Part shown: positions 21,586 through 33,651 of the stretch, piece after piece
How the letters are laid out: every line of letters starts with the position of its first letter
Numbering within the stretch: the stretch's first letter is position 1
DNA from: Rotaria macrura
Taxonomy: Eukaryota; Rotifera; Eurotatoria; Philodinida; Philodinidae
Direction of reading: 5' to 3'
DNA: 64,000 bases
Assembly: GCA_900239685.1 (NCBI GenBank)
Contig: OENT01000643.1
Span: 1 to 64,000 of the forward strand
The notes under the pieces: model-generated
Seen by the model: only the letters and a program-made list of their open reading frames with translations
What the model was told of the DNA's origin: nothing
Database searches by the model: none
Translations under genes and position numbers: made by a program

Positions 21586-24500
21586 ATGGATCTTGTTTTG
21601 CAACAACAACCGACTTATTTAACACCGAGTCAATGTGCACGTCAATTTGTTGATGATCTTCTTGAGGTTTGTAAATTATTTGATTGACTAATTCAATTTT
21701 AACTTCTTTCATTAGAATAAAGATATTGCTACATCAATGTCTCAAATGATCTCACCTTCATATTTAACATCATTGATAAATATTGCCGACTTATTTTTAA
21801 CATATGAACGATCATTATTTTTATCAACAGTAGCCGAAATTGGTTTACTGTGTTCGGATAAATATTATGAACGTGTTCATTATTTTATATCATTTCTTGA
21901 TGAACTAATTGAATTACACAATGATATTAAATATAAAGTTTTCATAGAGAAATATTTGAATAAAATTGTCTACGCAGATTTAACTGATCATTTCATATCG
22001 TATCCGATTATATTACAAATTCAAATCATGGCCATCATTGAAAGTACACCCGCACTTTACTTTCCATTAATACATGAAGGATCAGAATCTGATCAATCAA
22101 AAATCGATTTATTTCTTCAAGATGCGGGTAAAATAATTACAAATAAAATTAATTTATGTAGTTCTGAATAAAAGCAGTGACTCGATCTGTAGTTCATCCA
22201 TACTTCATTTAAATATGTCATAATTGTTAACATCAGTCATAGTTCTTCATCAAGTCAGGCCTATAGAAATTATCAATCAGTTGTTGTCTTTCGTCTCGAA
22301 AAAAATAGATTTAGCGATGAATGGGACACATGAGCTTTCAGTTTGTCATTGCATAATTTCACAACGTCTTACAGTTTTTTACGTCATCTTAGAACACTTC
22401 GAGTGGTTGCTTTTTTATCATCAATAGATTTTATAGAAACAATCTAGGTCTAAAATTTTATCATGTCCTGAAATAACTAATGCTTAATATACTCAGTAGT
22501 AGACAAAAGTCTTCATCCACTCAGATATCAATTAATCGAAATACTGAACGTCTAAAGTTTTATATGTATTGTTGGGTAAATTGAAATTCAGAGCAATCTA
22601 CCTCTCTATATGCTACTAAGAATGTAGATCAGAGATATCAATGCGTCCCAATTACTTGAATGCAACAGGAATTTATGATAGGCGAAGCAATTGTTTACTT
22701 CAAATTTTCCACCTGAAAAGTGCTCATTCAATTTTCCATTGCTTTTCATTGATATAAATCATTTATTACTGATAGTTTACAATTTCAGTGAAGCACATTG
22801 TAAGGTCTCTTCTCGTCAGTCAAAAGATTATTTTATTCAATCCCAGACAGTTGTTGTTAGAAGATACTTGTCCCATCAGACTTTTATACAATAATAACCA
22901 TCTTCCAGCAAAACTTTTGTCAAAGTTTGTGTTCGATCTATTGGAGAATCACTCAACTACGATGCTTCGCAACATGTAACAGAGAATAGATGAGCTTCGA
23001 TTGAATTAATGGTGTCGATGACTTCAGTATAGCAGCGAATAACGAGGAATCCTTTTATTTGCAAGCCCTTTTAGTTCCATACACGAAGTTCAAAGAAAAC
23101 AAAATAGGTGTTATTCGATGTCATCCATCATAATTCTTCTTTTTATGTCAGCTATCGAAGCAAGTGCACGATTCTGATCTAAGTTGTTGATGAATTATAT
23201 GCAAACAAATACTCAGAGCTTCAATACCTATGTTAGTTAAGATCCGGGTGACTGAAGACTCTTATTCGCTACTACATGTCATAGACCTTGCTGGACTCCG
23301 GTGAGTGCTACGAGTATAAAAATTTCAATAGAGACTATTCTAAAGTCTAATTAAGAAGAAAATAAAATACTAGTTGACCCTGCTCTAGTATACTATGATT
23401 CTTGTCAACTTACAGCTCTTTTTTATTCGTTTCCGTGTAGTTCTTGAGATGTGATCTGATGAATCTGAACAACGTTGAATAATATCGAAAAACAATCTCT
23501 TCAACACAATGAAGATGAGTTCGTTGCTAGAGGAAGATGATTTTTAATTCTCAATTCAGATACCAGTGAAATACTATATATGAAAGATCAATGCTCGAAA
23601 TCAGAACTTATCCGCAGATGTCGATACGATTGAATGTCAGCTCATAAAACACTTTAGGATGAACAACTTATATTATCTAGCATAGCTTATATTTTCAATT
23701 TGGAAATTTTAGCTCGATATTTTCATAACGTCTCATCACGTTCGCTTTATCGACGCATTGTTTTTCGTCTAAATTCACAAATATGTTCTCAGCAATCAAT
23801 TTTACGTGCATTGATTATCGGTTGTATATTTCTACCATTAACATGTCATTCAGCATTTTTGGATGAATTTTATTACTTATTATCGAAACAACCCGATTTA
23901 TTATCATTAACAAATATGGAAACATTTTTTCACGTTCTATGGCCAACCGGTATTAATCAATCGTACTCCGTTCCGCGAGTTTATCTTTCACAATTGTTAA
24001 TTGTTCGTTTAACAAATGTTCACAAATATTTTGCACAAATTATACAGATTTGCTTTTTAATTCATCTTCGTGTACCAAACATACGCATAAATCTTATGGA
24101 TGTTATTGAACCTCTATGTGAAACAGAGGGTTTTCAACGATATTTAGATCAACAACAACAAGAATTCAATCTGTAAGGTTTTTCTTTTTTATGACAAAGA
24201 TAGAACACATCGTCATAGTTTGCCTCGGAATATCTTCAGTAGTTTTAAACGATGAAAGGCACAGGATAGTAGTCCATCGGTTTATTTTTATTCATGGCTT
24301 AATTTCACGAAGATTTTATCTATTTCGTCTAAATAGATTGAGAAAACCAAAGCAACATGATGGTTACACGGTACTTTGACTACGTTCGAAGTTACTATTA
24401 CCTCTATTCGTATCTTGTTTCAGACAAAATTCAATCATTGTGACAATATAGTTTTAGCATTATGTAATAGATTGATGTTCTAAATAATGTCTTAACATTC

Positions 24501-26608
24501 CCCCGACTTTGATTACATTCAAAGGATAGATATGTGGAATTAGTTGTTGTCTGTATGCGTGCATGTTCCTATCAATCTAATTCCATAATGTCTGACATGT
24601 ACAAGGTAAATGAAACAAACGAAATCTTCATTTCCCGTTAGTCATATTTTTTTCAACGACACATTCTACTAAAAAGCTTTGAATATGTTATTCATTAGTT
24701 TTATCGCTTAAGGTATAGGCCATTAATATGTCTGAGTAGATTGTATTTATTGATGATCAATGAACGAACTTTTCGATGTTCACCGAAGTTGATCTAAAGA
24801 ATGATACAGAGTAAAACTTAGACACTTGAGAATAGATTAGTGCTATTAAATGTGAAAGAAATTTGTTCACTTTTTTGCTAATATCGTGTTTTTGAAATGA
24901 ATATGTTACATTGTGTTGTAGAATAAAAATTAACATATACAATGGTAGAATAATTTGTTTAGTTTGCTTTGGTGATTTTCTATATGTTATTCAAAGATCC
25001 AAAGAAAAATTAGAAGAATATTTTTGTCGTTTTCATTTGAACAAACCAAATTCTGGGATACATTTTACTATGTTAAACATTACTTCCTGAATATACATAG
25101 TAGCCTACTTTTGCAGCACTCTCATGGAACATTTAACAGCTTTCAATCTTACGGGAGCATTGATACGAACGATATTTTTAGTGAGTTCAAATTCTAATAG
25201 AAATCTTTTTAAAACAGTAAGATGACATAACTTGTGTGAGTATTTTTACGCTTGAACTATCTAGGAATGAGAAGTAGTCTAGATCTAAACGGTTCTAATC
25301 GAAACACTGTAAGATATACAAAAACAAATGTCTTCAGTCTTCATGTTAAATGAACTATATTTTTGCTATTCAATTTAAATAGAAAAAGTTAAGAATTGCA
25401 AACTTTTGATTTCATAATCGAAGAAGTGATTTGCTTTTACAAATCAACAGATTCAATGTTAGAAAACAGTGCTACAGACTTGTTTGAAGAAAACGACAAG
25501 ATCGATAAAAATCTATACTCAAGTGTCTGTTTCTTAGCACTAGTTTTACATTTGTCTTCAGTGAAATTTCTGATGAGAAGAAAATTAATCGAGAAGGGAC
25601 AAGTTTATGGGTACAACAAATCTTGAATGGATTTAAGAATTTTCACCAAATCATTGAGGTTTGGACTTGAATTTGAATTTGAATTTGGGTTATAGTTCGA
25701 ATTTAGTTTCTAGATGTGAATTTGGTCTAGATTTAGATCACAAGATTGTTGGTATTGCTTTTCTCGGCTTAGATTTGGATTTGGACGGGATTTGTTTTCA
25801 ATATCACATGAATCAAAATATGTAGTCGTGCTACACAGAAACCAAATCTCAAACGCAAATCTAAACAATTTCATTTCACTTTATAAGACTTGAGATTCTT
25901 TTCTCCCTTCTTGGACTTTCTCTTACAAAGTGTCATCAAATATGAGTAGTTTAAGATCGAATCCAAATTTATTTGGACCGAAGCCCAAGGCCTAGGATTC
26001 GTTACACCACTCGAAAAATTTATTAATTTCATTGTTGTTCACTTTTATTTCAGCAGTAAGAATACGTATTGAAGTACACCTAATTTTTAACAATCAATTT
26101 TCTGTTGATCTTACTTGGAGAGTACGTTGCATTTTAGAATTATAAACAGAAGAAAAACTAACGTCTTATTGAGCACTTTTCTCGACTAGTTCTTTTTCAG
26201 CTTGAAAAATAATGTACAATATTCATGAGAAGAATATCATCGCCCCATTTCATGTACAGTAGAATAATTTTTCTATAATTCTCTTTGATACATAGGTCTC
26301 GACAAGATGATCAATCGAATAGATCAATATTAGAACCGTTGTTTTGTCAAGTACGTGACCGTATGAAACGAGGATTTCGATTGAAACAATTATGTCGAAT
26401 GAAAATTCGATCCACTCTGGCGCAAAATAATAATCCATATATTCTCGCTCAAGTTAATCAATTGAAAGACTTGTCTGATACAAATAAGGCTTATTTAACA
26501 TATAACTTGGAAATATTACTCAATGATCCAGAAAAATTTTTCGAGTCAACACAACCACACAATGAACCGATATGGAATTCAAGTATTCCGCCACCCCCTG
26601 TTAATTAA
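21586..26608 (+). CDS. SOCS-box protein, putative ECS ubiquitin-ligase substrate receptor (4 exons)
   Basis: Exons 21586-21666, 21716-22127, 23713-24172 and 26296-26608; the first intron is 49 bp, the others about 1.6 and 2.1 kb. All joins are GT-AG and in frame, for a total of 421 aa. The start ATG follows an acceptor at 21573, so a 5'UTR intron is likely. Residues 344-387 (FRLKQLCRMKI...NKAYLTYN) fit a SOCS box: the Elongin BC-box L-x3-C-x3-I is present, with R where S/T/P/A is usual, and the Cul5-box LPxP is replaced by LKDL. The upstream 340 residues are helical and could be degenerate ankyrin-like repeats, as in ASB proteins, but I cannot confirm repeats. Known SOCS-box proteins bridge Elongin B/C-Cullin5 to substrates; the target here is unknown. 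The C-terminus ends in IPPPPVN. Confidence 0.65.
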
Positions 26609-29607
26609 ATCAATGCCAACCCAATAATCGTCTTATTTTTATTTTCGAATATGAATTATCTAAATTAGTATTTCAATTTTAAAATATGGTTTAAAACTGA
26701 TTGATCGTATGATTCGTCGCTTTGTCAAATCATGAATACATTTTTGCACTAACCATAGTTTTAAAATAACAAACGTGAAACATGTTTGTTGAAGTTTCAC
26801 TATTGTCCATATTTTATCTCTAATGATCGATTTATATCCAAACAAAAGACTATGAATACAAATTCGTGCATGAGCGGAAGCCAGCGATTCTTTCAAACTC
26901 GAAAGGAATAGGCGACAGGAAATTTTTTAAAAGATAGAGGTTTCATTGATAATAGGATAGATAATCAAGTGTTATTCTTCTATGAAGACAAAGAAATCAA
27001 TGCTTAATTACCACAATGACAAACCATTTGTATATTCCACAGATGAATGGAAACAAAAAGAAAAACTAGCCAATAGTAGAAAGAAAATATCTGGGCATTT
27101 AAATATCTTCAAAAACTGCTCTTGCCGGTTAGATTATCATTTTCGTTGACAGAGAAAGCAAAAAGTGTTGATATTTGATGTTTCTTCGTTGGTGTACATC
27201 TCTTGAAAGGAGATGAAATGAAATACATTTTCATTCTTATGAATTCGATGTATGTCCCGATAGTAACGTGTACATGAAGGTATTGATACTTTTGCTTTCG
27301 TATTTTCTAAAGTACAATCACAAATAGAATTTATTCCGTACGATTGCAATAAACCTGTTGTACTGTGAAGTACGAGGTTGACAATGTCAACTCGGAATGG
27401 ATGCTTTTTGCTCATTCGAGTTGGAATGTGATATTTTAAAATCCAAGTGCAGCTTTGTGAAGTTGGATTTGCAGATAGAGAAGTTGCCAATCTCTATTGA
27501 TAGTCGTTCTAGTTCTGCATTTACAGATACAGTCAGCAAGAAAAAAGTGAATTAAAAATAACGGCTTGTACGATTCAACTAGCCATAACTAAGGGCAATT
27601 TACAAAACTGAAATTTCTTTTCGCACCTTAATCTTCTCAACGTAAGGAATACAGATATCAGAAATAATCATGTTGTACTTATCGGTTCTCTTTCTAACAG
27701 TGCCTGTCGAAAACCTTTTGTTTCAAATAATCAACAATTAAAAAGAAACTCCAAGAATGAATTGCAATGTTGAAATTTGTCTGATATGATCATATTCAAT
27801 CCACGATCAAAATCAATAGCATGAAACAGAAATCAACATGAACTAGAAAAGAAATTATTTGCCCACAGACATGCAAAGGTTATAAAATATCAAGCCTCTA
27901 TCTTTATATTTATCTGCTTGAAATCAACGAAGCATAATAGGTTTTTTCCAACTACTCTGTACTGATGTAAATGTTCGTTATCAACTTTTCTCAAATCATG
28001 TTGAATAATATTATTATTACACTTGACATTGGTATAGCTTCATGAATGGACATTGAAGCAACTTGTTGAATGAATACCTAACTTTTAAACTACTCTATCG
28101 ACAGTAGAATAATGTAGTAGTTTATCGGTGCAACTAACGATTCGAATGTCTCAACAAGGAAGAGAGATTCAATTGAAAATAATTCGAAGACAATAGGAAC
28201 GCATCTGAAAAAACTTGCACAAAAATTTGCAATTTCTTCACACTAAACATTGACAAAAATAAAAAATTATTCATGTGTGCATTTGAAATGCCATTGACGC
28301 ATTAAAAGAAACATGCCTGTTTTAATGATTTTTTAGTTTTCGAAATTTCATGAAACTAATAAAATCACACGTTGTATTCATTCTGAAGATAGCGTCTCAT
28401 TTATGTTGTTTATTATTTACGTTCGTTCTTTCTTTTTCTTTTCTCTTTATTTTAAACCTATTTTGGGTCATAGTATCCGACAGCAAAGCTCGTGCAAGTC
28501 TTTTCTCAAACTCTATGTAACATAAAGCTTCCCTTATTAATCATGAGTTTTTCTTACAGTACGAGTTTATTCGCTTACGAATACTGCTGACTTACTACGA
28601 GAATCGAGTGAGATCGGACATGAATAAATGATGAAAGATATGACGCTACGATTTGCCTCGTGGAATAACCAACTACCCTTAATGAAAGATCCCTCGTTGT
28701 CTTCTATTATGTTTTACATTTCAAACGTTTTAGACTGACCTTCTAACATAATTTCGAATGGATGAAGAGTAAAATAAAGGACTAGCAATGATATGACAAT
28801 TTTTCATTCCCTTATTTTTCTCGAAAGAATATTAACTGAGGTTACCTCGGGGGCCTTCAAAAAATTCATGCCTTCGTTAAAAATAACATTATGAACTATA
28901 ATGAGAATTTGATTTTGACACAAAACATTTTTTTTCTTTGAAAAATGTTAAGGAATGAAAAATGGTGTTGACATCACTAATGTTTTATAAAATTTTAGTT
29001 AAAATCAGTTCATTTCGTTCATATCTCAAGTACAACGTATAAATACTAAAACAGGTAAGATCAAAATATAGAATACAACAATTTAAATTTGCTTTTTCAA
29101 GAACTATTTCAAATAGCTGCTATATTTCATCGTTTTAGTTACTTATAAAAAATATGAATCGTTTTTTCAACATATTGAAATAATTCAAGAAAAGTAAATT
29201 CTATTAAAAAAAACGAAATGTTTTCTTTCCAACGAGTCGGTTCTTCTATTAAATGCGCAGGTTTCATTCATTGATCTGAATATTGTATGTGAAGTTAAAT
29301 GTTTAAATGGTTTTAAAGTTCAATAATACTCTGATTATCGTACAATCAAATAAAGACTATTCACCATTTTACAAGAAAAATAAATTTGAAAATCTAGAAA
29401 ATTTTATTCACATATCAGTAACCTGGAAGTTTTATCTGTAAAGTTGTTGACACCGCTGTTTAGAAAGTGCTCGAAACTTTCTTTCAATAGAATAATAAAT
29501 ACGTCATCGACAGCGAAGAAAAGCCTTTATGAAAGTTAATGATCAAACATGTTCGTTTTGAATAATGATAGAAAAAAGTGAATCAACTTTAAAATTTTAT
29601 TTTTCAG
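26609..29607. other. non-coding intergenic stretch
   Basis: No exon-like sequence or repeat that I can support; AT-rich, with only short chance frames. Confidence 0.45.
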
Positions 29608-29620
29608 AAAACTTTCTCGA

Positions 29621-30358
29621 ATGGCAGCTAATAATTGCGATGAAAATGACCTTGAACGCATCATTCAAAATTTTAATCCAACCAGCTTTTTCCAACTTCA
29701 TGCATATATGTTCGAAAAGAAAGGTGATCTCCGATATTGCAATCAGGAACCATTGAGATTAGTTTGTGGTAGATGGGACTATTACACTCCATTTAAAGGT
29801 TGGATACGTTATGGGTTGAACATGGATAAATTTGGTTCGAGTGGTTCACAATGGCTTGCCTGTGATGGTGCTGTTGGCGAATGGGCTGTTGGATTTCATG
29901 GGATTCCTCGTGATGTATTAGAAGTATTAAGGCACATAGCTATTGACGGTTTCAAAGTTTTTCAAGGCAAAAACAGTGACTGGGGTGTATCATCAAAAGA
30001 TATTGGTGCAAATGCATCTTCATTCAATAAGAAAACATGTGGACATGGTGTCTTCCTAACACGAAAACTGAAACACTTAACAGACAACATTGAACATTGC
30101 CGATTAATGAAACCCATTCAATACAATAGACATTACTATGTGGAGATAGCTCTACAATGTCGAATTAACCCAAAAAGAATTCGAGTACCACAATGTTCCC
30201 AAAACGAGTATTATATCGTGAATGATCCAACCTATGTTCGTCCATATGGCATTCTTATTCGCTTCTTAACTGAGGCACAAGCAAAATCTATTTTTGACGA
30301 CAACAATTTTAGTCTAGTACCTGCCATTCTATTTGTTAAAAAAGAGACAAATTCGTAG
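29621..30358 (+). CDS. 245-aa protein, possibly PARP/ADP-ribosyltransferase-like fold
   Basis: A single coding exon. The ATG lies 13 bp after a strong acceptor (TTTTTCAG at 29607), so the 5'UTR is probably spliced. The core reads GWIRYGLNMDKFG...QWLACDGAVGEWAVGFHGI (residues 60-95), then TCGHGVFLTRKL (139-150), then YVEIALQCRINPKRI and YVRPYGILIRFL. This order resembles a family in protists, fungi and bdelloids with a W-x-V-x-Y/F-H-G-T step, a G-x-G-x-Y-x-T/S step and a Q-R/C-x-V-x-P strand, which recalls the H-Y-E layout of ART/PARP folds. Here T of HGT is Ile and the Tyr of GxGxY is Phe, so catalysis is doubtful. No signal peptide. It may be a binding-only or lineage-specific member. Confidence 0.55.
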   Translation: MAANNCDENDLERIIQNFNPTSFFQLHAYMFEKKGDLRYCNQEPLRLVCGRWDYYTPFKGWIRYGLNMDKFGSSGSQWLACDGAVGEWAVGFHGIPRDVLEVLRHIAIDGFKVFQGKNSDWGVSSKDIGANASSFNKKTCGHGVFLTRKLKHLTDNIEHCRLMKPIQYNRHYYVEIALQCRINPKRIRVPQCSQNEYYIVNDPTYVRPYGILIRFLTEAQAKSIFDDNNFSLVPAILFVKKETNS

Positions 30359-31170
30359 TACATAAAAGTCGACGAAATATTTTCGCAGTGTAAACTTTAC
30401 ACCAATCGATTCTTGCCCCTATTGAATGACTCGTTTTTAAAACAAGATTAAATGTGATTCTCTTTTTTTTCACTTTCTAGTGCATAAAATTATCTTTTAT
30501 TTTTCGTGTTATTCGTTTTGGTCAATTTCGAATGACCATGATTGAAATCGATAATTATAGCAGATTATTTGAGTTAGAAGTAGAATCTTTCAACTTCGAA
30601 TCAGTTTCATTAGAATGTCGTTCTTTTTTATCTTGTAAGCATGACTGTAGATATTTAAACTTTGGGTTTATCAGTTTGGTAATTTAATGGTCACAGTTTA
30701 TGTAATGGGACTCTACAAAGAACAATATTCAACCTAGCATGAATATTTGTATCATCACTTATTATATAAGAGATTTTTATTGAATCACTGATCTAGAAAC
30801 ATAAAAGTTAAATCTGCCAATACCATGATGTTTGGCTATGTAGGCACTACTTATTATAGTAAAATGAAAAACTACTCTCGCCTCTGAGCCTATAACTCAT
30901 TCAAAGTACGACAAATACAAGATTAGTTCCGAGATACCTATTGATTAATGATGGTATTCTGTGAAAATAAAATGTGATACATGGAAAATGTTGGTCACTA
31001 TGAACGGTGTTAATAGTCACAGACATTCATTGACAATAGCCAACGAAATTCAATCAACCAAAAACATAAGGTCAAAAGTTTTTCAATTACCAAATAGAAA
31101 ACTTGCCTAAAAAATTAACTTCTAACTAATTAGTTCGGTTTTCATTTTAAGCAGACATACGAGTTCTTAT

Positions 31171-33651
31171 TCATGTCCGAATTATGTAATGAACTGATTG
31201 ATACGGAGGCATCATGTTAATAGTTTGACCCCAGCCTTCGGAATCTGTAGAACCATTTATTGCATGTTGATGGCTTCCACTGCTATTCACGGACAGATTT
31301 GTATAGCCTACAGCGGTATGTTGAGAATGAGTTCCAAGACTGCCACCACCACTGCTAGTCAAATTGTTGAAATTTAATGTGTAGTTACCCTTGGCAAAAG
31401 GTCCAGTCTTTGGCGATCCTAAATGACTATGTCCTGGATCATAGAGTTCGTGTTCATGTAGTCCATCGGTAATTGCTAAAAGGGAACCATGGCCGTGTTG
31501 ATGTGAAGGGAGCTCTGATACAGAGAGTATATGTGTTGCAGCGCCACCAGCGACTAATTCACTATCACTACTACCATTGCTACCCAGTGGAAAACGAAAG
31601 CGAAAATCAGGCAGATTGAATGTATCATTACCGTTGCCTGAACCGTAAATAACACCGATTACATTAAATAAGTCACTATAGGTAATGCGAGAAACCTCTG
31701 ATCCATCACAGAATAACCAAACATGTGTTGAACCTTGCAAATTCGAAAGATTACCAGTAAACAATATGATTGTGCCAGGTGGAATCTCTGAAATAGTGAA
31801 GATTCTTTGTTAAATCGCATCTATGGATAGTGAAACCTAACTTAATTTTAGTCTATGCTAAGAGAATATGAATTCATTTTCGTGACTATTACTGATCGAA
31901 TAATGAAGATAAAATAGAACTAGTTTTATTTTGTACGCACAGATTATCGTCCAATAATATAATATGGGTTTGAATGTATGCGCATGAGACTCTCTTTGAG
32001 TAACATCGAGTGTGATTTTGGATGATATTGGTCGTGAAAGACAAATCTACGATAGAGCAGTAAATCTTCTCAAGAAGAATAAAACGATTAATGCCTTCGA
32101 CATGAGAAGAAGAATTGGCTCGGTTGTAAAAATTTGAGAACGCTATTGATCAACAAGTATCAATAAAAGCTTTCTCTTTTGCAATAGAACTATTTATCGA
32201 TAATAGATTTCTATTCATCGATCGATAGAGACGAGAACTTAGAGTTTCTATCTATGGTATAAAAACTGCGAAAGAGTAATGTCTGTTCATGGCTCACTTG
32301 AAAAAATTAGAAATTTTTCAAGATAAAAACCGATTGAAAGGCATTTTTTGACGTAAGAGAGTTCCAAAATTAAAAAACAAATATTGCTCGTCATCCAAAG
32401 TTCTCGTTTAACTAGACTTGTAACCCAACGAATGATATCTTACCTTTATTCTAATGTAGCTGCTATATGTACCTTTTCATGAATTACATCCTGTGTCTTT
32501 TTCTCAAAAGAATCAAGTGATTTGCTTTTTCTTCAGTGCGAATTCGCATGTGAACTTAGATATGTCAGTGAGAATCGATTTCAGAGTTCTTATTTTTACT
32601 CATAGTATTGCCTATGCTGATATGTAGTGAAAAAGATTCTTAGAAAAATTTCTCTTGATCATCTATATCGTAAGTAGCTCATGAACATTTTCCAAGTATC
32701 ATCCTAGGAAAGTGGTCTGTATTTAAATCTTATAAAGATTGCTGGAAATGTCTCCTCTTTTTGTTACGTAATAAATGAAGATAAAAATCTATGGTTCTAC
32801 AATTGCCTTAGAGTCAAGACATTGATACATACGTACATCCAACAACTCGTAAAATTTTCCTAATTCTAATCAACTTCAATGAACACTTAGCTATTGGAAG
32901 TTTATTCGGTAAATCAGCATTGAATCTAATTCTATAAAGTTTGATTGAAGCTGACGGTGTAGTTTCGTAGAACGTCGAGGAAAATTTTCTAAAAGTTAAT
33001 TTTTTTGTCTATCTCTTTCTAAAAGATCGAAGAGGACATATCTTCTGAATGCTGATGCTCAGTGATATATCAGCATCAATCTGCGTACAGTTTTCTGTCT
33101 GTAGTGACTTAAAACTTCAATGTCGAAGCATGTGACGTATTAGTGTGTCTGTCTATTTTTGCATATATTGAAAAACTGAGAATATTTAGAAATTCTGATA
33201 GGATTGTTCAACTCTCTCAATGAATCACTGATTGACTGCTAGGCGCATGGACATGATTTGTCACGTCAAAAATTACCATTGGTTATAATGACTCCTGTTT
33301 TGTAATGTAATGGTATCAACCAAAATGCAATTATAGTTGCTAATATAACGCCATTGACGAGTATGCCTATTACCATACCTTGAAAAAGTGGTGCCATCCA
33401 CAACGGACACTGTACCGGCTTACATATTGATTTTAACCTTGCAGATGAAATCGAAAAAGTTAATGTTTCAAATAAATGCTTGATTGTATTTACTTCGTCA
33501 TCTTATCTTTTGCTGCTCTAATTTCATTGGTATTTTTAGGTTCCGCATTTTCTTCCCAAGCTATTCGGTAGTCAGAAACGTTTTCAACTTCTGGTATTGA
33601 CCAGTTACTCACTGGGTTGTGCGTCTGGATTTCTATGACCGTTGCCGACAT
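31171..33651 (-). CDS. membrane-anchored phage tail-collar-domain protein (3 exons)
   Basis: Exons 33651-33494 (starts MSATVIEIQTHNP), 33437-33277 and 31787-31171. Introns are 56 bp and 1489 bp; junctions keep phase 2 then phase 1, giving 312 codons including the stop. Residues 1-70 are polar and probably cytoplasmic, with CKPVQCP just before a hydrophobic helix at about 73-97 (VIGILVNGVILATIIAFWLI). Residues 107-165 match the phage tail-collar domain: IPPGTIILFTG, WLFCDGSEVSRITYSDLFNVIG, YGSGNGNDTFNLPDFRFRFPLG. A Gly/His/Ser-rich C-terminal region ends MMPPYQSVHYIIRT, also typical of bacterial relatives. Several N-x-S/T sites suit an extracellular, glycosylated C-terminus. The domain is of bacterial or phage origin; introns and an added membrane anchor indicate domestication. 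Function unknown. Confidence 0.85.

Noticed and set aside
25640..25990. GAATTTGAATTT and TTTGGAC repeated words inside a SOCS-gene intron
   Set aside because: Low-complexity purine/pyrimidine runs without definable ends or flanking duplication.
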